Positions 49,191-58,173 of a stretch of DNA of 64,000 bases are shown in pieces; the stretch's first letter is position 1, and every line of letters starts with the position of its first letter. Origin of the DNA: RGIG4034 sp045628945 (GTDB taxonomy: Bacteria; Bacillota; Clostridia; Lachnospirales; Lachnospiraceae). Location: the NCBI GenBank assembly GCA_045628945.1, contig JAZQQG010000022.1, positions 1 to 64,000 on the forward strand. The letters run 5' to 3'. Made by a program: the position numbers and the translations under genes. The notes under the pieces were generated by a model. That model was not told where the DNA came from. It saw nothing but the letters and a program-made list of their open reading frames with translations, and searched no databases.

Positions 49191-50786
49191 TTGAGTAACT
49201 ACGAAAAAGAGATCAATCGCAGACGTACGTTTGCAATTATTTCCCACCCCGATGCCGGTAAGACGACTCTGACCGAGAAGTTTTTGCTCTACGGAGGTGC
49301 CATTAATCTGGCCGGTTCCGTTAAAGGAAAGGCGACGGCAAGACATGCGGTATCCGACTGGATGGAGATTGAGAAGGAGAGAGGTATTTCCGTTACCAGT
49401 TCCGTGCTTCAGTTTGAATATGATGACTTCTGCATCAATATTCTGGATACGCCCGGACATCAGGATTTCTCCGAGGATACCTATCGTACCTTAATGGCAG
49501 CCGATTCTGCAGTCATGGTCATCGATGGCGGTAAAGGTGTTGAGGCACAGACCCGTAAGCTTTTCAAGGTCTGCGCAATGCGGAAAATTCCGATTTTCAC
49601 CTTCATCAATAAGATGGACCGTGACGCCCGAGATACCTTCGATCTGTTGGACGAACTGGAGAAGGAGCTGGGAATCGCAACCTGTCCCATTAACTGGCCC
49701 ATCGGTTCCGGTAAGGAGTTTAAGGGAGTCTACGATCGCGAGAGCGGACAGGTCATCACCTATTCCGATACCCAGAAGGGTACCAAGGAAGGAACCGCAT
49801 TCTCTTTTGCACTGGAGGATGATGCCACCGCGGATTCGCAAATCGGCGTCGCAGCCAAGGAACTTCTTCGTGAAGAAATCGATCTTTTGGACGGTGCCAG
49901 TGCAGAGTTTGATCTGGAGGCGATTCGTAGCGGGAATCTGACCCCGGTTTGTTTTGGTTCGGCATTGACGAACTTCGGCGTGGAGATTTTCTTAAAGCAT
50001 TTCCTGAAGATGACTACGACACCCCTTCCCCGAAAGAGTGATAAGGGAATCATTCAACCGACGGAAAATGAGTTCTCTGCTTTTGTATTCAAGATTCAGG
50101 CCAATATGAACAAAGCCCATCGCGACCGTGTAGCCTTTATGAGAATCTGTTCCGGTCATTTTGATGCCGGTATGGAAGTAAAACACGTGCAGGGCGGCAA
50201 GGTAATGCGTTTGTCTCAGCCCCAGCAGATTATGGCGGATGAACGTAAAATTCTGGATGAAGCGTATGCCGGAGATATTATCGGTGTATTTGATCCCGGT
50301 ATCTTCTCCATCGGAGATACCTTGTGTATGCCAAAAGAGGAATTCCGTTACGAGGGGATTCCGACCTTCGCACCGGAGCATTTTGCAAGAGTGCGTCAGA
50401 TCGATACCATGAAGCGTAAGCAGTTCGTAAAGGGTGTTACGCAGATTGCACAGGAAGGTGCGATTCAGATCTTCCAGGAAATCAATTCCGGTATGGAAGA
50501 GATTATTGTCGGCGTAGTCGGTGTACTTCAGTTCGAGGTATTAAAATATCGTCTGGAGAATGAGTACAATGTTGAGATTCGCTTAGAGCCTCTTCCTTAT
50601 GAGCATATCCGCTGGGTTGCCAATAAGGAGAGTGTGGATGTGGCCAAGATTAGCGGCACGAGCGATATGAAAAAGATTATGGATATGAAGGGCAATCCTC
50701 TTTTAATCTTCGTGAATGCCTGGAGCGTCGGAATGGTTCTGGACCGTAATCCGGGGCTGGAGCTGTCGGAATTCGGCAAGAACTAG
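49191..50786 (+). CDS. prfC: Peptide chain release factor 3
   Basis: The 531-residue GTPase recycles RF1/RF2 from the ribosome. The G domain begins ISHPDAGKTTLTEKFLLYGGAI, with the DTPGHQDFSEDTYRT switch and NKMDRDARD, followed by domains II and III. The start is TTG 49191 with GGAGGAG upstream; no ATG matches the family start. It follows deoB by 18 bases and is probably co-transcribed with it. No clear terminator follows. Confidence 0.96.
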   Translation: MSNYEKEINRRRTFAIISHPDAGKTTLTEKFLLYGGAINLAGSVKGKATARHAVSDWMEIEKERGISVTSSVLQFEYDDFCINILDTPGHQDFSEDTYRTLMAADSAVMVIDGGKGVEAQTRKLFKVCAMRKIPIFTFINKMDRDARDTFDLLDELEKELGIATCPINWPIGSGKEFKGVYDRESGQVITYSDTQKGTKEGTAFSFALEDDATADSQIGVAAKELLREEIDLLDGASAEFDLEAIRSGNLTPVCFGSALTNFGVEIFLKHFLKMTTTPLPRKSDKGIIQPTENEFSAFVFKIQANMNKAHRDRVAFMRICSGHFDAGMEVKHVQGGKVMRLSQPQQIMADERKILDEAYAGDIIGVFDPGIFSIGDTLCMPKEEFRYEGIPTFAPEHFARVRQIDTMKRKQFVKGVTQIAQEGAIQIFQEINSGMEEIIVGVVGVLQFEVLKYRLENEYNVEIRLEPLPYEHIRWVANKESVDVAKISGTSDMKKIMDMKGNPLLIFVNAWSVGMVLDRNPGLELSEFGKN

Positions 50787-50844
50787 GGAAGCAGCCGGAA
50801 ATCGTGTAAGACATGTGATTTGGCTATGCAAATATATTACAATT

Positions 50845-50853
50845 TGATATAAT
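50845..50853 (+). promoter_or_regulatory. Extended -10 promoter of the yqhY-recN operon
   Basis: TGA followed by TATAAT (50848-50853) gives an extended -10; no good -35 at 17 bases. A start near 50860 leaves a 25-base leader with CGGAGG. Confidence 0.6.
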
Positions 50854-50884
50854 TACAGATAGTGTATATACGGAGGTATATGAT

Positions 50885-51262
50885 ATGGAAAAAGAGATTG
50901 AGATGTCGATTCCCGAAGAGAGCGGTGTGGCAGGAACCATTCAGATTGCCGATGAGGTAGTCGGTGCCATTGCGTACTATGCTGCGATGGAAATTGAGGG
51001 CGTTGCCGCAATCAACGGAAACCTTCCCGGCGAAGTTCTTAGTAAGGTAGCCAAGAAGGTAAATACCAGGGGCGTCCGTGTGGAGGTTCTTGGCAAAAAA
51101 GTACGTGTGGAGCTTGCGATTACCATGGAGTACGGATACAACATTCCCTCCATTTGCAATAAGGTGCAGGATCGCGTCAAGAACGCAATCGAGAATATGA
51201 CCGGTTTGACCGTTACGGACGTAAACGTACGTATCGCAGGGATCAATACCAAAGGAAATTAA
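50885..51262 (+). CDS. yqhY: Asp23/Gls24 family envelope stress protein (YqhY type)
   Basis: The 125-residue Asp23/Gls24 family protein has IADEVVGAIAYYAAMEIEGVAAI near the start and VTDVNVRIAGI at the end. YqhY in Bacillus is linked to control of acetyl-CoA carboxylase (its gene follows accBC); here no acc genes are adjacent. It is the first gene of the nusB-recN run. Confidence 0.92.
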   Translation: MEKEIEMSIPEESGVAGTIQIADEVVGAIAYYAAMEIEGVAAINGNLPGEVLSKVAKKVNTRGVRVEVLGKKVRVELAITMEYGYNIPSICNKVQDRVKNAIENMTGLTVTDVNVRIAGINTKGN

Positions 51263-51266
51263 GAGG

Positions 51267-51701
51267 ATGAGAACATTGACAAGAAGGGAATTAAGAGAAG
51301 AAATCTTCAAGCTGTTATTCCGAATCGAATTTAACCCGAAGGACGATATGCCCAAGCAGATGGAGTTGTTTTTCACCGATCTGACGACGGACGATGTTCC
51401 CTGGGGAACGAGCCTTGCGTGGGATGAGAAGGACCGGGCCTATGTGGAGAACAAGTATTCTGCAATCGTAGAAAAGCTCGAGTCGATTGACAGTGCCATC
51501 TCCGAGAAGGCAACCGATTGGAATATTAAGCGTATTGGCAAGGTGGAGTTAACCATTATCCGCCTGGCAATTTATGAGATTCTCTATGATGAGGACATCC
51601 CCACGGGGGTAGCAATCGACGAAGCGGTTGAACTGGCGAAGAAATACGGCCAGGAGGAAGCGTCGAAATTCGTGAACGGTGTCCTTGCAAAATTCGCGTA
51701 A
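51267..51701 (+). CDS. nusB: Transcription antitermination factor NusB
   Basis: The 144-residue all-helical protein binds boxA RNA with S10 in rRNA antitermination. TRRELREEIFKLLFRIEF is the typical clostridial opening. The C-terminal AIDEAVELAKKYG with FVNGVLAKFA is conserved. ATG 51267 has AAGGA 10 bases upstream; TTG 51276 (141 residues) has AGAGG at 9 bases and gives a start closer to relatives, so either may be used. Confidence 0.94.
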   Translation: MRTLTRRELREEIFKLLFRIEFNPKDDMPKQMELFFTDLTTDDVPWGTSLAWDEKDRAYVENKYSAIVEKLESIDSAISEKATDWNIKRIGKVELTIIRLAIYEILYDEDIPTGVAIDEAVELAKKYGQEEASKFVNGVLAKFA

Positions 51702-51707
51702 ATAAGT

Positions 51708-52922
51708 ATGGCAGGAAACGTTTATTCCGTTGGACAACTGAATAAATATATCCGTAATATGTTCACACAGGATTTTTTCCTGAATGCCTTAAGTGTCCGG
51801 GGAGAGGTAAGTAATCTGAAATATCATTCCACCGGACATATTTATTTTACACTGAAGGATGCTACCGGAACCATTGCGGCGGTTATGTTTGCCGGGAATC
51901 GGAGTCAGGGGTTAAGCTTCCGGATGGAAGAAGGCATGGACATTGTTGTAACCGGTAATGTGGATGTCTATGAGCGGGACGGTAAGTATCAGCTCTATGC
52001 CAAGAAGATTGCACTTGCAGGAAACGGTGCCCTAAATGAGCGTTTTGAGCAGTTAAAAAAGAAACTCTCCGAGATGGGGATGTTTGATCCCTGCTACAAA
52101 CAACCGATTCCGAAGTACATCCGTACGCTCGGAGTGGTAACGGCTCCCACAGGCGCGGCAGTACAGGATATTATTCGAATTACCCATCGAAGAAATCCCT
52201 ATGTGCAGATTCTTTTGTATCCGGCCCTGGTACAGGGGGACGGAGCGGCTGCCAGTATTGTGAAGGGAATTCAGACCTTGGACCGAATCGGCGTTGATGT
52301 GATGCTAGTCGGGCGAGGCGGCGGTTCTTTAGAGGATTTGTGGGCCTTCAATGAAGAAATTGTGGCGCAGGCGATCTTTGACTGTGCAACACCGATCATC
52401 TCCTGTGTCGGACACGAGACGGATACCACGATTGCCGATTATGTGGCGGATCTTCGCGCGTCGACTCCCTCTGCAGGTGCTGAACTGGCGGTTTTTGATT
52501 ATGCTCGTTTCCTGGAGGATATTGCATCATATCGAAATGCAATGGACCGTTTGATGAAAAACAAGCTCGGAGAGAATAAGAGCCGGCTGACCAATGCGAA
52601 ACTTCGGGTGAAAAACCTGAGCCCCGAGAATCGCCTCAACGAAAAGAAGATGCGTCTGATTTCTCTGGAGGAAGCCTTGAACGGTCGAATGGAGGAGCGA
52701 TTGACGCGGGCCAAGCATACGCTTTTACTCCGTATGGAGCGATTAAAAGGATTATCCCCTCTTGAGACCATTGCCAAAGGGTATTCCTATGTTGCAGATT
52801 CCGAAGGACATGCAATCAAGGAAACCTCGCAGGTGAAAATGGGAGAAGAGGTTAACATAACATTAGCAGACGGAGAACTGAAGGCGAAGGTAATCGAGAT
52901 TCATTCCGGGAAGGATGCGTAG
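51708..52922 (+). CDS. xseA: Exodeoxyribonuclease VII large subunit
   Basis: The 404-residue subunit has an N-terminal OB fold (about 5-105), then the catalytic core with GAAVQDIIRI, GRGGGSLEDLWAF and GHETDTTIADYVADLRASTPS, followed by a coiled coil (about 270-350). With XseB it degrades single-stranded DNA to oligonucleotides. ATG 51708 comes 6 bases after the nusB stop and has no Shine-Dalgarno, so it probably depends on translational coupling. Confidence 0.95.
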   Translation: MAGNVYSVGQLNKYIRNMFTQDFFLNALSVRGEVSNLKYHSTGHIYFTLKDATGTIAAVMFAGNRSQGLSFRMEEGMDIVVTGNVDVYERDGKYQLYAKKIALAGNGALNERFEQLKKKLSEMGMFDPCYKQPIPKYIRTLGVVTAPTGAAVQDIIRITHRRNPYVQILLYPALVQGDGAAASIVKGIQTLDRIGVDVMLVGRGGGSLEDLWAFNEEIVAQAIFDCATPIISCVGHETDTTIADYVADLRASTPSAGAELAVFDYARFLEDIASYRNAMDRLMKNKLGENKSRLTNAKLRVKNLSPENRLNEKKMRLISLEEALNGRMEERLTRAKHTLLLRMERLKGLSPLETIAKGYSYVADSEGHAIKETSQVKMGEEVNITLADGELKAKVIEIHSGKDA

Positions 52923-52969
52923 AGTCCTTAGCCGAAAGAAGGCAAAAAACCTACAGAACAGGATGGAAT

Positions 52970-53209
52970 ATGGCAGAAGATAAGACAATTGAGCAGTATT
53001 CAATAGAAGAGTCGTTTGCGGCACTGGAGGAGACCATTCATGCCATGGAGGCATCGGAGGTAAGTCTGGAGGATTCCTTCGCACTCTATGCAAAAGGAAT
53101 GGAACTGATTCAACATTGCCAGAACGGAATCGATACGATTGAAGCGAAGGTTATAAAACTTCGCGAAGACGGAACGGGAGAGGAATTCACCGATGTTTGC
53201 AATTCATGA
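52970..53209 (+). CDS. xseB: Exodeoxyribonuclease VII small subunit
   Basis: The 79-residue helical hairpin protein has the family core SFAALEETIHAMEASEVSLEDSF and LIQHCQNGIDTIEAKV. It forms the multi-copy sheath on XseA. AGGATGG precedes the ATG. Its 3' end overlaps ispA by 17 bases. Confidence 0.95.
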   Translation: MAEDKTIEQYSIEESFAALEETIHAMEASEVSLEDSFALYAKGMELIQHCQNGIDTIEAKVIKLREDGTGEEFTDVCNS

Positions 53210-54122
53210 TGATACGAGGGCTTCTTTGCAGGAGCGTCTGACCGCTCGCGTAGAGGTGGTGGAGCAACTGCTTACGGAGTACCTTCCGGAACATGCACCC
53301 CATGCGACTACCCTGATGGAGTCCATGCGCTACAGTGCCCTCGGCGGAGGCAAGCGCTTACGCCCGATTCTGATGCTCGAGACGTATCGCATGTTTGGCG
53401 GCAGGGAGGAACAACTGATTGCACCGTTTATGGCGGCTATTGAGATGATTCATTCCTATTCGCTGGTACATGACGATCTTCCGGCAATGGACAATGACGA
53501 GTATCGAAGAGGCCGTAAGACTACCCATACGGTTTATGGGGACGGGATGGCGATATTAGCCGGTGACGGGCTTTTAAATATGGCCTATGAGACGGCACTT
53601 CGTGCTTTTGACGGATGCGAATATGAGTCCATCGGCAATGTGGCGTTGGCACTTAAAATTCTTGCACGCAAGGCAGGCTTCTACGGAATGGTCGGCGGAC
53701 AGTCGGTGGACGTGGAGTCGGACAAAAAGAACATCACATTAACGGATGAAGCCCTGGCTTATGTTTATGAAAATAAGACGGCGGCACTTTTAGAGGCCGC
53801 ATTGATGATCGGAGCGATTCTTGCGGGAGTAGGGGAAGAAGAGATTCGCCTGATGGAGCATGTCGGTCACGATGTAGGGATCGCATTCCAGATTCAGGAT
53901 GACATTTTGGACGTGACCTCGACGTTGGAAGAATTGGGTAAACCCATCGGATCCGATGATAAAAACGGTAAAGTAACGTATGTATCTCTTCACGGGCTTG
54001 AGAAGGCCAGGGAAGAGGTTAGCAGGTTAGATAACGAAGCAGTGTCGATTCTTACGGCGTTAGGACGTGAGGATGCGTTTTTACAGGAGCTGATTCAGAG
54101 TCTGACCGGACGAAGGAAGTGA
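53193..54122 (+). CDS. ispA: Polyprenyl (farnesyl) diphosphate synthase
   Basis: The 309-residue trans-prenyltransferase makes farnesyl (or geranyl) diphosphate for UppS. The first Asp-rich motif lies in VHDDLPAMDNDEYRRGRKT and the second in QIQDDILD. The two residues beside the first motif fit a short-chain FPP synthase. It overlaps xseB and is followed 4 bases on by dxs, so MEP-pathway entry and chain building are in one unit. Confidence 0.95.
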   Translation: MFAIHDDTRASLQERLTARVEVVEQLLTEYLPEHAPHATTLMESMRYSALGGGKRLRPILMLETYRMFGGREEQLIAPFMAAIEMIHSYSLVHDDLPAMDNDEYRRGRKTTHTVYGDGMAILAGDGLLNMAYETALRAFDGCEYESIGNVALALKILARKAGFYGMVGGQSVDVESDKKNITLTDEALAYVYENKTAALLEAALMIGAILAGVGEEEIRLMEHVGHDVGIAFQIQDDILDVTSTLEELGKPIGSDDKNGKVTYVSLHGLEKAREEVSRLDNEAVSILTALGREDAFLQELIQSLTGRRK

Positions 54123-54126
54123 TTTT

Positions 54127-55992
54127 TTGTTAGAACTGATTAATCAACCGAATGATATCAAGAGTGTAATGCCGGAGGATTATGATCTTTTAGCTTCTGA
54201 GATTCGCGAGTTTCTGATTGAGCGTGTTTCGAAGAATGGAGGACATCTGGCTTCGAACTTAGGTGCGGTGGAACTTACCATGGCGCTGCATCTGACCCTG
54301 GATCTTCCGAAGGATAAACTCATCTGGGATGTCGGACATCAGGCATATACACATAAGCTTTTGACAGGAAGACGCGACGCGTTTGAGAGTCTTCGTAAGG
54401 AGGGCGGCCTGAGTGGATTCCCGAAACGAAGCGAGAGCGACTGTGACTGCTTCAATACGGGACATTCTTCCACCTCCATTTCCGCCGGTTTGGGCTTTGT
54501 GAAGGCCAGAGAACTGAGTAAAGAAGATTATTGTGTGGTATCCGTAATCGGTGACGGCTCCATGACCGGCGGCCTTGCCTATGAGGCATTAAATAATGCC
54601 GCACAGCTGGATACAAACTTTATCATTGTGTTAAATGACAATAACATGTCCATCTCGGAGAACGTGGGTGGAATGTCAAAATATCTGAACAACATCCGTA
54701 CCGCGGATAAGTATCTGGGGCTGAAGGAGGGGATATACAATTCCCTTCGTAAGACCAAGCATGGCGATGTAATGGTAGAAACCATTCGACGTGCCAAGAG
54801 CAGTGTGAAGCAGTTGGTGGTGCCCGGCATGTTTTTCGAGGATATGGGAATCACCTACCTCGGACCGATTGACGGTCACAATGTGAAGGCCGTGTGTCGC
54901 GCGCTTCGTGAGGCGAAACGCTGTAAGAACGCAGTGCTTGTTCATGTCATTACGGAAAAGGGACGCGGATATGAGCCGGCGAGAAGGTATCCGGATCGTT
55001 TCCATGGAACCGAGCCCTTCGATATTGAGACCGGTAAGGTATGTAATCCTGCAAAGAAACTTTCCTATACACAGGTGTTCTCCTCCGCAATCTGCCAGCT
55101 TGCCGGAAGGGACGAACGGATTGTAGCGATTTCTGCTGCGATGGCAGACGGTACGGGACTCAAGCAATTTGCAAAGCGGTTTCCGGAACGTTTTGTGGAT
55201 GTCGGAATTGCCGAGGAGCATGCGGTAACCTATGCGGCAGCTCTTGCGGCCGACGGGTATCGGCCGGTTGTGGCAATCTATTCTTCCTTTTTACAGAGGG
55301 CCTATGATCAGATTCTTCATGATGTCTGTATGCAGAATCTGCATGTGGTATTCATGATAGACCGCGCCGGAATTGTGGGAAGCGACGGGGAAACTCATCA
55401 GGGTGTTTTTGACTTAAGTTACCTCGGCAGCGCACCGAACATGACAATTTTAACTCCGAAGAACAAATGGGAGTGTGCAGATATGCTGCGCTATGCGCTG
55501 GAGATGGAAGGCCCTGTGGCAATCCGCTATCCGAGAGGTGAAGCGTTTGACGGACTGGAAGAACTTCGTACCCCTATTGCAAATACAAGAAGCGAAGTGA
55601 TTCGAACCGGCAGTGAGGTGGCAATTCTGGCCGCCGGAAGCATGGTGAAAAATGCCTTGGAGGCCTGCGACCTCTTAGAGAAAAAAGGAATCCGTGCGAC
55701 GTTAATTAATGCAAGATACGTCAAACCGATTGATGAGGACTGCATCGATTTGCTTATGGAAGAGCATCGCCTGATTCTTACCCTGGAGGAGAATGTACTT
55801 CGGGGCGGCTATGGAGAAGCAGTACTTAGTTATGTAAACCAAAAGAACCCGAAGTTTTTCCAAGGCGGTCGTGTGATGACGCTTGGCATTCCCGATCGAT
55901 TTATCGCGCAGGGCAAACGGGATGATCTTTTGGCAGGACTGGGATTGGATGCAGAAAGTATTGCCGATACGGTAATGAGAGCAATGGAGTAA
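54127..55992 (+). CDS. dxs: 1-deoxy-D-xylulose-5-phosphate synthase
   Basis: The 621-residue thiamine-diphosphate enzyme condenses pyruvate and glyceraldehyde 3-phosphate, the first MEP step. VIGDGSMTGGLAYEALNNA binds the cofactor. The middle domain has DVGIAEEHAVT, and PVAIRYPRGEA is in the last third. The start is TTG 54127 with AAGGAAG upstream; homologs begin at this point (LELINQPNDIK). Confidence 0.96.
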   Translation: MLELINQPNDIKSVMPEDYDLLASEIREFLIERVSKNGGHLASNLGAVELTMALHLTLDLPKDKLIWDVGHQAYTHKLLTGRRDAFESLRKEGGLSGFPKRSESDCDCFNTGHSSTSISAGLGFVKARELSKEDYCVVSVIGDGSMTGGLAYEALNNAAQLDTNFIIVLNDNNMSISENVGGMSKYLNNIRTADKYLGLKEGIYNSLRKTKHGDVMVETIRRAKSSVKQLVVPGMFFEDMGITYLGPIDGHNVKAVCRALREAKRCKNAVLVHVITEKGRGYEPARRYPDRFHGTEPFDIETGKVCNPAKKLSYTQVFSSAICQLAGRDERIVAISAAMADGTGLKQFAKRFPERFVDVGIAEEHAVTYAAALAADGYRPVVAIYSSFLQRAYDQILHDVCMQNLHVVFMIDRAGIVGSDGETHQGVFDLSYLGSAPNMTILTPKNKWECADMLRYALEMEGPVAIRYPRGEAFDGLEELRTPIANTRSEVIRTGSEVAILAAGSMVKNALEACDLLEKKGIRATLINARYVKPIDEDCIDLLMEEHRLILTLEENVLRGGYGEAVLSYVNQKNPKFFQGGRVMTLGIPDRFIAQGKRDDLLAGLGLDAESIADTVMRAME

Positions 55993-55993
55993 T

Positions 55994-56815
55994 ATGGCGA
56001 AGGAACGTTTGGATGTACTGATTGTGAATAAGGGACTCTGCGAGAGCAGAGAGAAGGCCAAGGCGTTAATCATGGCCGGGCTGGTATTCGTGAACGGTCA
56101 GCGTGAGGATAAAGCCGGTTCGACCTTCCCGACGGAAGGAATCTCCATTGAGATTAAGGGCAATACGTTAAAGTATGTCAGCCGCGGCGGGCTCAAACTG
56201 GAGAAGGCTATGGCGTCTTTTCCGATTGACCTTGCGGATTGTGTCTGCATGGACATCGGAGCCAGTACGGGAGGATTTACGGATTGCATGCTGCAAAACG
56301 GGGCACGCAAGGTCTACTCCGTGGATGTCGGTTACGGACAGTTGCATTGGAAACTCCGACAGGATGAACGCGTTGTCTGCATGGAAAAAACGAACTTCCG
56401 TTATATGGTGCCGGAGGACATCGAGGAACTTCTGGATTTTGCTTCCTGCGATGTGTCCTTCATCTCCTTAGATAAAATTTTGGCACCTGCTTATGCACTA
56501 CTTAAGGACGATGCGACCATGGTTTGTTTGATCAAGCCGCAGTTCGAAGCCGGTCGTGAAAAGGTCGGTAAGAAGGGTGTCGTTCGTGATCGCAGTGTGC
56601 ATCTGGAAGTCATCGATAAGGTAATCGGTGTGGCGACAGAAGTTGGGTTCCGGATTGGCGGATTGTCTTTTTCCCCGATCAAGGGACCGGAAGGCAATAT
56701 AGAATATTTAATCTATCTGAAGAAGGGTGTTCCGGAGGATACGGCGAACTGGCACGAGGTGGCAGATGCTATTGTAACCGAGGCACATTCCTCTCTGGAT
56801 ACACAGGCGGAGTAA
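55994..56815 (+). CDS. tlyA: TlyA family rRNA 2'-O-methyltransferase
   Basis: The 273-residue protein has an N-terminal S4 RNA-binding domain (about 1-60, ERLDVLIVNKGLCESREKAKALI) and an FtsJ-like methyltransferase domain with CMDIGASTGGFTDCMLQNGA as the SAM site. TlyA enzymes methylate 16S/23S rRNA; the old haemolysin name is misleading. The ATG follows the dxs stop by 1 base with GGAG inside dxs. It abuts nadK directly. Confidence 0.94.
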   Translation: MAKERLDVLIVNKGLCESREKAKALIMAGLVFVNGQREDKAGSTFPTEGISIEIKGNTLKYVSRGGLKLEKAMASFPIDLADCVCMDIGASTGGFTDCMLQNGARKVYSVDVGYGQLHWKLRQDERVVCMEKTNFRYMVPEDIEELLDFASCDVSFISLDKILAPAYALLKDDATMVCLIKPQFEAGREKVGKKGVVRDRSVHLEVIDKVIGVATEVGFRIGGLSFSPIKGPEGNIEYLIYLKKGVPEDTANWHEVADAIVTEAHSSLDTQAE

Positions 56816-57670
56816 ATGAAGCATTTTTATGTGATTTCGAATGAAAGTAAAGACGTTGACCGCAAGGTTTTAGGCAAGGTCGTAGATTACCTGAAGCAGA
56901 AGCAGGTGACCTGCACGGTGCGGGACGCAAGCACTGCCCGCAACGACCGATATACGAATGCCTCCGAGATTCCGGAGGATGTGGATTGTATCCTGGTAAT
57001 CGGCGGCGACGGAACGATGCTTGCGGCAGCCCGGGATATGAAGGATCGCAATATTCCGCTTCTTGGCATTAATATGGGAACCCTCGGATATCTTGCCGAG
57101 GTGGATTGCAATCACGTGACAGAGGCAATTGACCAGTGTCTGCTTGGCAATTTCGTGGTGGAGAACCGCATGATGTTAGCCGGTAAGATTTATCGTGCAG
57201 ACGGAAGTGTCCTTGAGGACGATGCATTGAATGATGTGGTGGTTTCCCGTGCCGGAAGTATCTGCATCGTACAGTATGATATTCAGGTGGATGGTCAGTT
57301 GTTAAAAAAGTATGAGGCGGACGGAATGATTCTTTCGACTCCGACGGGGTCTACCGGATACAGCCTTTCGGCAGGGGGACCGATTGTGGCTCCCAATGCC
57401 GCATTAACGGTGTTAACGCCGATCTGTCCCCATACCTTGAATACAAGAAGCATTGTGTTGGGAGCGGACAGTGAGATTGTGATTTCCATCGGGGAAGGTC
57501 GCAAGGCCGGAGCCATGAATGTATTGGTATCCTTTGACGGAGGGAACGGGACCGAGCTTCGACCGGGAGATCGTCTGGTGGTGCGAAGGAGTGAGCGTTC
57601 CACGGCGATTCTTAAGTTAAAGGATGTGAGCTTCTTGGAAGTGCTGCAACGTAAAATGAGGGATTATTAG
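56816..57670 (+). CDS. nadK: NAD kinase
   Basis: The 284-residue enzyme makes NADP from NAD, needed by Dxr and other reductive steps. GGDGTML (63-69) is the catalytic/ATP motif and STPTGSTGYSLSAGGP the NAD-binding segment. It starts immediately after the tlyA stop with GGAG before it. Confidence 0.95.
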   Translation: MKHFYVISNESKDVDRKVLGKVVDYLKQKQVTCTVRDASTARNDRYTNASEIPEDVDCILVIGGDGTMLAAARDMKDRNIPLLGINMGTLGYLAEVDCNHVTEAIDQCLLGNFVVENRMMLAGKIYRADGSVLEDDALNDVVVSRAGSICIVQYDIQVDGQLLKKYEADGMILSTPTGSTGYSLSAGGPIVAPNAALTVLTPICPHTLNTRSIVLGADSEIVISIGEGRKAGAMNVLVSFDGGNGTELRPGDRLVVRRSERSTAILKLKDVSFLEVLQRKMRDY

Positions 57671-57675
57671 ATAAG

Positions 57676-58125
57676 ATGAAACAGCTTAGACAGCAACGCA
57701 TTTTAGCATTGATTCGGGAGCAGGAAGTGGAGACCCAGGAGGAGTTGGCCTCGCTTCTTCAAAAGGCCGGTTTTCAGGTGACGCAGGCGACGGTATCGAG
57801 AGATATCAGGGAACTGCACCTGACGAAGCTGCCGGCAGGAAACGGACGTCAGAAGTATGTGGCGGTAAGCCATGATGACCGGCATCTGGGGGATAAATTC
57901 TTACGGGTTTTGCGGGAAGGCTTCCTGTCTATGGACCGGGCACAGAATATTCTGGTGGTCAAAACGGTACCCGGAATGGCGATGGCGGTTGCGGCAGCAC
58001 TGGATGCCATGCATATGTCGGAGGTAGTCGGTAGCATCGCGGGAGATGATACGATTATGATGGCAATCCGCACGGATAAGGATACACAGACCGTGATGGA
58101 GAAGATTGGTGAAGTGGTAAGGTAA
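57676..58125 (+). CDS. argR: Arginine repressor
   Basis: The 149-residue ArgR/AhrC has an N-terminal winged helix (RILALIREQEVETQEELASLL, with QATVSRDIRELHLTKLP as the recognition part) and a C-terminal arginine-binding oligomerisation domain (GSIAGDDTIMMAIR). Its place between nadK and recN is conserved in Firmicutes. No arginine genes or clear ARG boxes are in the window. Confidence 0.95.
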   Translation: MKQLRQQRILALIREQEVETQEELASLLQKAGFQVTQATVSRDIRELHLTKLPAGNGRQKYVAVSHDDRHLGDKFLRVLREGFLSMDRAQNILVVKTVPGMAMAVAAALDAMHMSEVVGSIAGDDTIMMAIRTDKDTQTVMEKIGEVVR

Positions 58126-58173
58126 GAAGTACGAAAGACTCTTGGCAGAGAGGGACCTGTAGAAGGACAGAAT

